NCBI RefSeq assembly: GCF_902498785.1
Contig: NZ_LR701494.1
Location: 1,575,058-1,639,057 of the forward strand
Length of the DNA stretch: 64,000 bases
Origin: Sphingomonas sp. EC-HK361
Lineage (GTDB): Bacteria; Pseudomonadota; Alphaproteobacteria; Sphingomonadales; Sphingomonadaceae
Direction: 5' to 3'
In this document: positions 57,970 to 64,000 of the stretch, piece by piece
Layout of the letters: every line of letters starts with the position of its first letter
How positions within the stretch are numbered: position 1 is the first letter of the stretch
The notes under the pieces: model-generated
The model's database searches: none
The model's input: the letters and a program-made list of their open reading frames with translations, nothing else
Told to the model about the DNA's origin: nothing
Translations under genes and position numbers: made by a program

Positions 57970-58803
57970 CATCGGTCCCGCGAGGAGCATCGGGTCGAGC
58001 CGGCTGCCCCGCCAGGTCACGCTCCAGTGGAGATGCGGGCCGGTCGCGCGGCCGGTCATTCCGATCGCGCCGATCGGCTGGCCCTGCACCACATAATCGC
58101 CGACCTTCACATCGATCCTCGACAGGTGGAGGAAGGCGCTGTTCAGCCCTTGGCCGTGATCGATCATCAGCAGATGCCCCTCCAGCGTGAACGGCGCGTC
58201 GGCGGCGAGGATGACGGTGCCATCGGCGGGCGCGCGGACGATCGTGCCGGTGGGGCGGGCGATGTCGGTGCCAGAATGATAGGCTCCCGGTTCCCCGCGG
58301 TAGATGCGCTGTGCGCCGAACAGGCCGGAGATGCGCCCCGTCACCGGCCAAGTCAAATGCTGGCGCCAACCATCGCCCGCCCCCTCGATCGCGCGCGCGG
58401 CGCTGATCTGTGCAAGCTCTGCGGGGCGGCGGCGCTGGAACTCAGCGCTGGGCACCGGATATTTTGGAAGCCGGTCGAGCCGCTCGATCCGCCACGCGCG
58501 CGGCGCGACCGCGATACGCTGTTCGGCGGCGTGGCCATCGGCGAAGGTCGCGGTGAGGAGCGCGTCGGCGCCAGCGTCGCGGTCGAGCCCGATCGGGAAG
58601 CGGCCGTCCGGCGTTAGCGGGATCGGCTTGCCGTCGAAAGCGACCCCGACTGCGCCGCGTGGCGCGGTTGCGATGATAAGCCCGCCCTGCACCGCCTCGC
58701 CGGTGATCGCAAAGGACGCTGGCGCCATCTGAGCCCCCGCCCATCCGGCGACGAGCACAATGCCGCCCAGAAAAACGGATCGAACGACTTCGCGGCGTCT
58801 CAC
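57958..58803 (-). CDS. M23 (LytM) family periplasmic metallopeptidase
   Basis: This 281-residue peptidase cuts, or activates cutting of, peptidoglycan cross-links. An N-terminal signal or anchor (VFLGGIVLVAGWAGA) precedes a beta-rich domain, and the LytM core has zinc motifs YHSGTDIA (H-x3-D) and PHLHWSV. The GTG at 58803 overlaps the DUF2093 gene stop (GTGA), so the two are coupled. Both HxxxD and HxH are intact, so it is likely active. Confidence 0.9.
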   Translation of the reverse strand: MRRREVVRSVFLGGIVLVAGWAGAQMAPASFAITGEAVQGGLIIATAPRGAVGVAFDGKPIPLTPDGRFPIGLDRDAGADALLTATFADGHAAEQRIAVAPRAWRIERLDRLPKYPVPSAEFQRRRPAELAQISAARAIEGAGDGWRQHLTWPVTGRISGLFGAQRIYRGEPGAYHSGTDIARPTGTIVRAPADGTVILAADAPFTLEGHLLMIDHGQGLNSAFLHLSRIDVKVGDYVVQGQPIGAIGMTGRATGPHLHWSVTWRGSRLDPMLLAGPMNAE

Positions 58804-59000
58804 TTCGGCGCGAGCGCCTCGCTGGCCAGCCGTGCGCTGGCAAAGGCGCGCTGGCCGGTCACGTCCCAGTAGCGCAAATCCTCGAGCGCGATCCGCGCGC
58901 CCGAAGCCGCACAGGTGACATGGTCCCCTGGCGAGAGAACGCGAAAGCCGTTGGCCATGTAATGGAGCCGTGCGGGCCGGTCGGAATTGGAAACGAGCAT
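58800..59000 (-). CDS. DUF2093 family protein
   Basis: This 66-residue small protein is conserved beside xseA in alphaproteobacteria. The family core YMANGFRVLSPGDHVTCAASG followed by IALEDLRYWDV is clear. Function unknown. AGGA stands 7 bases before the ATG at 59000. A GTG at 59021 overlapping the xseA stop (GTGA) is an alternative start seven codons earlier. Confidence 0.85.
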   Translation of the reverse strand: MLVSNSDRPARLHYMANGFRVLSPGDHVTCAASGARIALEDLRYWDVTGQRAFASARLASEALAPK

Positions 59001-59017
59001 CGGATGTTCCTGGGACG

Positions 59018-60394
59018 TCACAGCAGCGTCGGCTGCTCTGGCTTGACGGGAGAATAGGCGCGGGTGCCGCTGCGCTCAACCTTCACATCGACCGATTGCT
59101 TGCCTTGAAAGACCAGTGTCAGCGCAGCCGCAGATCGCGCTGCGGAAGCGGTGGTCACGGTCGCGCCGTCGCGCGCCGTCACCCGCGCATAGCCGCGCTC
59201 GAGGATCGTATCCGGATTGACCGATTCCAGCAGCCGCCCGATATCGGCGAGCCGCGCCCGCGCCGCATCGATCTGGCGCTGGAGCATAGCGGGGCGCAGT
59301 GCACCCGCCGATCGATCGAGCCGCCCGCGCGCCAGCGTCACCCGCCGTTCCAGCCCGCGGTCGAGCCGCATCGCGGCGTCATCGACCTGTTGCCGCTGGG
59401 GGCCGAGCAGACGGTCGCGCGTCGGGAGCAGCCGGGCAGTCGCGGTCAGCCGCTCGCGCCCACGCTCGACATAACGTCGTGCGCAGCGTTCGATGCGGTT
59501 GGCATGCGCGTCGAGGCCGAGGCGCAACTCCGCGAGGACCGGCACCGCGATCTCGGCCGCGGCGGTCGGGGTTGGCGCGCGCAGGTCGGCGGCATGGTCG
59601 CACAGCGTCGTGTCGGTTTCGTGCCCCACAGCCGAGATGATCGGGATCGTGCATTCCGCGACCGCGCGGACGACGATTTCCTCGTTGAAGGTCCACAGAT
59701 CCTCGATCGATCCGCCACCGCGCGCGACGATGACGAGATCGGGCCGCGGAACCGCGCCGCCTTGCGGCATCGCGGAAAAGCCACGCACCGCCGCTGCCAC
59801 CTCGGCCGCCGCCCCCTCGCCTTGCACCTTCACCGGCCAGACGAGGACATGGGTCGGGCAGCGATCCTCCAGCCGGTGGAGAATATCGCGGATCACCGCG
59901 CCGGTCGGCGAGGTGACGACGCCGATGACCCGCGGCAGGAACGGCAGCGGCTTCCTGGTGCTCGCGTCGAACAGCCCTTCCGCCGCCAGCTTTGCCTTCA
60001 GCTTTTCGAGCAGCGCCATCAGCGCGCCGGCGCCGGCCAGCTCCATGCGTTCGATGACGATCTGATATTTCGACCGCCCCGGATAGGTGGTCAGTCGCCC
60101 GGTCGCGATCACCTCCACACCGTCCTGCGGCTGGAAGGCGAGCGCGCTCACGCTGCCTTTCCAGATCACCCCGTCGATGACCGCGCTGTCGTCCTTCAGC
60201 GCGAGATAGGCATGGCCCGACACCGCGCGCTTCCACCCCGAAATCTCGCCGCGCAGGCGGACATGGCCGAACTCGCCCTCGACCATCCGCTTCAGCTGCG
60301 CCGACAGCTCGCCAACACTCATGGCAAGCGCGTTGTCGCCGGGGACGGGCTCCGCTACCAGCCGCGCCGTGATGTCATTGGGAGTATCGGGCAT
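59018..60394 (-). CDS. xseA: Exodeoxyribonuclease VII large subunit
   Basis: This 458-residue catalytic subunit of ExoVII, with XseB, degrades single-stranded DNA in repair. It has an N-terminal OB-fold ([29 protein letters not shown]), a catalytic domain with [12 protein letters not shown] and [29 protein letters not shown], and a long helical C-terminal part. The start at 60394 agrees with the family N-terminus. Its ATG overlaps the purD ATG on the opposite strand in the sequence CATG, so the two genes share no intergenic DNA. Confidence 0.94.
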   Translation of the reverse strand: MPDTPNDITARLVAEPVPGDNALAMSVGELSAQLKRMVEGEFGHVRLRGEISGWKRAVSGHAYLALKDDSAVIDGVIWKGSVSALAFQPQDGVEVIATGRLTTYPGRSKYQIVIERMELAGAGALMALLEKLKAKLAAEGLFDASTRKPLPFLPRVIGVVTSPTGAVIRDILHRLEDRCPTHVLVWPVKVQGEGAAAEVAAAVRGFSAMPQGGAVPRPDLVIVARGGGSIEDLWTFNEEIVVRAVAECTIPIISAVGHETDTTLCDHAADLRAPTPTAAAEIAVPVLAELRLGLDAHANRIERCARRYVERGRERLTATARLLPTRDRLLGPQRQQVDDAAMRLDRGLERRVTLARGRLDRSAGALRPAMLQRQIDAARARLADIGRLLESVNPDTILERGYARVTARDGATVTTASAARSAAALTLVFQGKQSVDVKVERSGTRAYSPVKPEQPTLL

Positions 60395-61679
60395 GAACGT
60401 CCTGCTGATCGGATCGGGAGGCCGCGAGCATGCGCTGGCGTGGAGGCTTGCGCAGTCGCCCGCCCTCCATACGCTCTACGCCGCGCCCGGCAATCCCGGC
60501 ATTGCGCGCCACGCGACGATCGCGGCGCTTGATCCGTCCAATCACCGCATGATCGTCGATTTCTGCCGACGCGAGACGATCGGCCTGGTCGTCATCGGCC
60601 CCGAACAGCCGCTGGTCGAAGGCCTTGCCGATACGCTGCGCGCGGCGGGTGTGCCCGTCTTCGGCCCCGGCAAGGCCGCGGCGCAGCTCGAAGGGTCGAA
60701 GGGCTTCACCAAGGATCTGTGCGCCCGCGCGAACATCCCGACCGCGGCCTATTTCCGCGTGACGTCGAAGGACGGCGCGCTCGCAGCACTCGACGATCTG
60801 GGCGGGCGCGCGGTCATCAAGGCGGACGGGCTGGCGGCGGGCAAGGGCGTGACCGTCGCGCTGACCCGCGCCGAGGCGGAGGCAGCGATCGACGCGCTCT
60901 TTGCAGACGGCCCCGCCGAAGCGGTGATCGAAGAGGTGCTGGAGGGCGAGGAAGCCAGTTTGTTCGTGCTGACCGACGGCAACGCCGCGGTCGCGTTCGG
61001 ATCGGCGCAGGACCACAAGCGCGTCGGCGATGGCGACACCGGGCCGAATACTGGCGGCATGGGCGCCTACTCGCCGGCCGATGTTCTCACACCTGTGCTC
61101 GAGCAGCAGGCGATCGACACGATCGTTCGCCCGACGATCGCCGCGATGGCCGCGGCGGGGACCCCTTTTTCCGGCGTTCTCTACGCGGGACTGATGCTGA
61201 CGGCCGATGGCCCGAAGCTGATCGAATATAACGTCCGTTTCGGCGATCCCGAGTGCCAGGTCCTGATGACACGCTTCACCGGCGATCTGGTGGCGCTGCT
61301 GCTCGCGGTGGCCGAGGGGCGGCTGGCCGACACGGCCGCACCGGTGTTCAGCGATGCGATTGCCTTGACGGTCGTGATGGCCGCACGCGGTTATCCCGGC
61401 ACGCATGAAACCGGCGGCGCGATTTCAGGGATAGAGACCGCGGAGTCGACCGGCGCGGTCGTCTTCCAGGCGGGAACCCGCGAGGCGGACGGCGCGATCG
61501 TGGCATCGGGCGGGCGGGTGCTCGCCGTGACCGGGACTGGCGGCGATATATCGAGCGCGCAGGCCGCGGCCTATCGCGGCGTCGTTGCGATCGACTTCCC
61601 CACCGGCTTCGCGCGGCGCGACATCGGCTGGCGCGCGATCGAGCGGGCGGCTAGCGTGGTGGCGACTGGAGAGAATTGA
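60393..61679 (+). CDS. purD: Phosphoribosylamine-glycine ligase
   Basis: This 428-residue ATP-grasp enzyme (GAR synthetase) is the second step of purine synthesis. It starts with [19 protein letters not shown] and contains [41 protein letters not shown] and [15 protein letters not shown], all family landmarks. The SD (GGGAG) and promoter must lie inside the divergent xseA coding region, since the start codons overlap. Followed 3 bp later by an HhH membrane protein gene. Confidence 0.96.
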   Translation: MNVLLIGSGGREHALAWRLAQSPALHTLYAAPGNPGIARHATIAALDPSNHRMIVDFCRRETIGLVVIGPEQPLVEGLADTLRAAGVPVFGPGKAAAQLEGSKGFTKDLCARANIPTAAYFRVTSKDGALAALDDLGGRAVIKADGLAAGKGVTVALTRAEAEAAIDALFADGPAEAVIEEVLEGEEASLFVLTDGNAAVAFGSAQDHKRVGDGDTGPNTGGMGAYSPADVLTPVLEQQAIDTIVRPTIAAMAAAGTPFSGVLYAGLMLTADGPKLIEYNVRFGDPECQVLMTRFTGDLVALLLAVAEGRLADTAAPVFSDAIALTVVMAARGYPGTHETGGAISGIETAESTGAVVFQAGTREADGAIVASGGRVLAVTGTGGDISSAQAAAYRGVVAIDFPTGFARRDIGWRAIERAASVVATGEN

Positions 61680-61682
61680 GCC

Positions 61683-62303
61683 ATGGGCAACGCGATTTCC
61701 GAAACCGGCACGCTGACGACGATCCACCTTGCGTGGATCGCGGTCTTTGCGGTGCTCGTCGTGCTGGGACTGATCTACGGCGCGCGCCTGAAGCGCCAGC
61801 GCCGGCAGGCCCAGAAGATCGAGGAAGCCCGGATCGAAGACGCGGCGGCAGAGCCGGACGACCCCAGGCTGGTGATCGATCCCGACGCCACGACGACGGC
61901 CAGCGCAGAGTCCGCACCGGTGCGGGAGGAACCGGAGGCATCGCTTCCGGAACCCTACCCACTCGCCGATGAACCGGTCGCCGCTGCCGAGCCGGCTGGC
62001 GCAGCGCCGGCGACAATCGCCAATTCCGAACCCGCGCCGCTTCCGACCGCCGCCGGGCGCTCCGCCGACGCGCCCGTGACGACGCTGAAGGGACTTGGAC
62101 CCAAGGTCGCGGCGCGGCTCGGCGAACTCGGCATCACGACGGTCGGACAGATCGCGGCACTCGACGACGCGCAGGCGGATGCGCTCGACGCCGAACTCGG
62201 GGCGTTCCGCGGGCGGATGGCGCGCGACCGCTGGATCGAGCAAGCCCGCTTCCTCGCCGCCGGCGACCGCGCCGGGTTCGAGGCGGTGTTCGGCAGGCTA
62301 TAG
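61683..62303 (+). CDS. Membrane-anchored helix-hairpin-helix protein
   Basis: This 206-residue protein has one N-terminal membrane helix (about residues 15-33, AWIAVFAVLVVLGLIYG). A basic then acidic, Pro/Ala-rich linker follows, and then a C-terminal HhH-type domain from about 130 (TLKGLGPKVAARLGELGITTVGQIAALD...), related to domains appended to ribosomal and NADH-dehydrogenase proteins. It probably binds nucleic acid or a partner at the membrane. The purD stop is 3 bp upstream. No named function recognised. Confidence 0.75.
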   Translation: MGNAISETGTLTTIHLAWIAVFAVLVVLGLIYGARLKRQRRQAQKIEEARIEDAAAEPDDPRLVIDPDATTTASAESAPVREEPEASLPEPYPLADEPVAAAEPAGAAPATIANSEPAPLPTAAGRSADAPVTTLKGLGPKVAARLGELGITTVGQIAALDDAQADALDAELGAFRGRMARDRWIEQARFLAAGDRAGFEAVFGRL

Positions 62304-62433
62304 GCGCGCCCGCGCGCCGATGCCGGAAAGCCGGATCATTCGGCTAGCCGGCGATAGCCGGCCCGGCCGGCGGCGCTCCAGCGCCGTCCGACGACGCGGC
62401 TTGGCCGCGGCGGCTTCGCCTTGCATCGCTCGA

Positions 62434-62961
62434 TCAACCCCGGAACATGAACTGCACCCGCAGGTCCCACGGCCCGCCACGATAATCCCATGCCGCCAAC
62501 CCGGCGATCACCAGCGGTCGCGGCGTGAAGTCCCGCTCCAATGCCGCCTTGAGCGCCCGCGCCTCAGCCGGGTCGACCTTGTTCTGGATCGTGACATGCG
62601 CCCGCCAGCCGGCCGCATCCTGCGGCACGAGGAGACCTGCAAACGCTTCCGCCAGCCGCGCGCGGATCGCCGCCAGTTCCCCGCTTTCGATCCGGTAAGC
62701 GACGCCGCGCCCGAGCGACATGACGCCCGCCAGCCGTGCCGCGGGCCGCGGCGCGCGGGCTTCCTCTGCCAGTCGGCGGTGCAACTCGCCGCCCAAACTC
62801 GGCGGCAGGTGGTGGAACAGCGTGCAATGCGCGGACAGCACGTTGCGCTCCGGCGGAAAGTGCGCGCGCCGCTGCGCGTCGAGAAAGGCGAAATCCGCAT
62901 CGCCGAACAGCGCGGAAACGATGATCGGCGCTGGAATCGGTGGCGCCGCGCCGTCGCTCAC
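62434..62961 (-). CDS. 2H phosphoesterase (2'-5' RNA ligase-like)
   Basis: This 175-residue protein has the two HxTx motifs of the 2H superfamily: HCTLFH (about residue 43) and HVTIQN (about residue 120), which coordinate the phosphodiester. Relatives act on 2'-5' RNA bonds or cyclic phosphates; in vivo role unclear. The GTG at 62961 overlaps the stop of the HlyC/CorC gene (GTGA); a longer frame upstream overlaps that gene and is unlikely. Confidence 0.8.
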   Translation of the reverse strand: MSDGAAPPIPAPIIVSALFGDADFAFLDAQRRAHFPPERNVLSAHCTLFHHLPPSLGGELHRRLAEEARAPRPAARLAGVMSLGRGVAYRIESGELAAIRARLAEAFAGLLVPQDAAGWRAHVTIQNKVDPAEARALKAALERDFTPRPLVIAGLAAWDYRGGPWDLRVQFMFRG

Positions 62962-64000
62962 GCCTGGCTGACCAGCAGCTTGTCGATCCGCCGACCGTCG
63001 AGATCGACGACTTCGAACCGCCACCCCTGCTCGGTGAAGCTTTCGCCCTCCCCCGGGAAGTGCCGGAAGACGGCAAGCGCGAGTCCCGCGACCGTCGCAT
63101 AGTCGCGGTCCTCCGGCAGATCGATGCCGAGCCGATCGGCCAGCGAATCCGCCGCCATCGTGCCCGCGACGAGCAGCGACCCGTCATCGCGCTCGACGAC
63201 GTTGGGCGCTTCGTCGGGATCGACGTCGGAAGCGAATTCGCCCGCGATCGCGGCCAGCAGGTCGGCGGGGGTCACGATCCCTTCGAAATGGCCGTATTCG
63301 TCGTGGATCAACGCCATCGGCACGTCGGCGCGGCGCAGCGCGTCGAGCGCATCCATCGCGTCGATCTGGTCGATCACGACGGGCGCCTTGCGAACCAGCG
63401 CGCGCAGGTCGAGCGTTTCGCCGCGAAACAGGGCGGCCGCGATATCGCGTGACTGGACGATCCCGATCACCGCGTCGACCGATCCTTCCGCCACCGGCAG
63501 CCGCGTGTGCGGTGTCTCCAGCAGCTTCGCGCGGATCGCCGAATCCTCCAGATCGATGTCGAGCCAGTCGACCTCGACGCGCGGGGTCATCACCTCGCGC
63601 ACCGGGCGATCGGCGAGGCGGACCACGCCCGAGATGATCGAGCGCTCATGCTCTTCGATAACACCCGATTTGGAAGCTTCCGCCACGATCAGGTGCAATT
63701 CCTCGGCGGTCACATGCTCCTCATTCTCGCGGGCGAGGCCAAGCAGACGAAAGACAAGCGCGCTGGTCGAATCGAGCAGCCAGCCGAGCGGCGCCGTGAA
63801 CTTGGCGATCCACTGCATCGGGATCGCGACGATCGCGGCGATGGCTTCGGGCTTCCTCAGCGCGAACTGCTTGGGCACCAGCTCGCCGATGATGAGCGAG
63901 GCGTAGGTGGTCAGCCCGATGACGATCGCGAAGCCGACCGTTTCCGCCGTGCTCGCCGACAAGCCCAGTGCCTGGAGCCGCGCCGCGGTCGGCGCGCCGA
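62958..64000 (-). CDS. HlyC/CorC-family membrane protein (partial, CNNM-CBS)
   Basis: At least 347 residues are visible, and the N-terminus runs off the right edge. The visible part begins within the DUF21/CNNM transmembrane domain (FAIVIGLTTYASLIIGELVPKQFALR). A CBS pair (VREVMTPRVEVDWLD... and VIGIVQSRDI) and a C-terminal CorC_HlyC domain (ATVAGLALAVFRHFPGEGE) follow. The family is implicated in Mg/Co homeostasis and membrane repair, not in haemolysis. It is coupled to the downstream 2H phosphoesterase gene. Confidence 0.9.
   Translation of the reverse strand, partial: GAPTAARLQALGLSASTAETVGFAIVIGLTTYASLIIGELVPKQFALRKPEAIAAIVAIPMQWIAKFTAPLGWLLDSTSALVFRLLGLARENEEHVTAEELHLIVAEASKSGVIEEHERSIISGVVRLADRPVREVMTPRVEVDWLDIDLEDSAIRAKLLETPHTRLPVAEGSVDAVIGIVQSRDIAAALFRGETLDLRALVRKAPVVIDQIDAMDALDALRRADVPMALIHDEYGHFEGIVTPADLLAAIAGEFASDVDPDEAPNVVERDDGSLLVAGTMAADSLADRLGIDLPEDRDYATVAGLALAVFRHFPGEGESFTEQGWRFEVVDLDGRRIDKLLVSQA

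Overview
The window is chromosomal DNA from an alphaproteobacterium, most likely a sphingomonad (Sphingomonas or a close relative). This rests on very high GC, two large TonB-dependent receptors with sphingomonad-style plugs, a GGAAC-N16-CGTT (EcfG-type) general-stress promoter, DUF2093 beside xseA, and several families of GC-rich palindromic intergenic repeats. It is mostly ordinary core genome. A remnant of mobile DNA lies at the left edge.

Layout. 1-907: the 5' end of an IS3-type insertion sequence, abutting the catalytic half of a tyrosine integrase that faces the 3' end of a tRNA-Tyr gene. This looks like the end of a genomic island. 1044-6564: secreted M28 peptidase, RlmB-type rRNA methyltransferase, 2Fe-2S ferredoxin, AlkA-type glycosylase, DUF2147 protein and MntH. 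6662-13256 (minus strand): pentose phosphate operon rpiA-tkt-tal-gnd followed by two HAD phosphatases. 13309-16065: CitE-like lyase, small stress-type protein, PilZ protein and asparaginase. 16126-19200: TonB-dependent receptor.

19487-31485: a locus that reads as peptidoglycan-fragment and D-amino-acid metabolism. It holds an AmpG-like permease, a serine hydrolase, a PBP4-type DacB, an amidohydrolase fused to a CIA30-like domain, and a minus-strand operon of LysR regulator, DUF1611/DgcN-like protein, enolase-superfamily epimerase (DgcA/dipeptide epimerase), N-acyl-D-amino-acid deacylase and a DAACS symporter. The last four genes overlap one another, so import, deacylation and epimerisation of D-amino acids probably act as one unit.

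31548-35475: otsB-GH15-otsA trehalose operon. 35571-42133: TetR regulator, operator and a complete RND tripartite efflux pump. 42206-46324: small unknown proteins, a DctA-like symporter, a KgtP-like MFS carrier and an EcfG-controlled acidic protein. 46470-51788: small unknown protein, M16 peptidase and penicillin-acylase-family hydrolase. 51961-54537: clpB behind a good heat-shock promoter. 54629-57694: second TonB-dependent receptor. 57958-64000: M23 peptidase, DUF2093 and xseA, diverging from purD and a membrane-anchored HhH protein, then a 2H phosphoesterase and a HlyC/CorC protein that runs off the right edge.

The most notable signals are the DgcN/DgcA/deacylase operon, a hairpin covering the transposase start, xseA and purD start codons that overlap head to head, and a repeat copy carrying a nested palindromic insertion.
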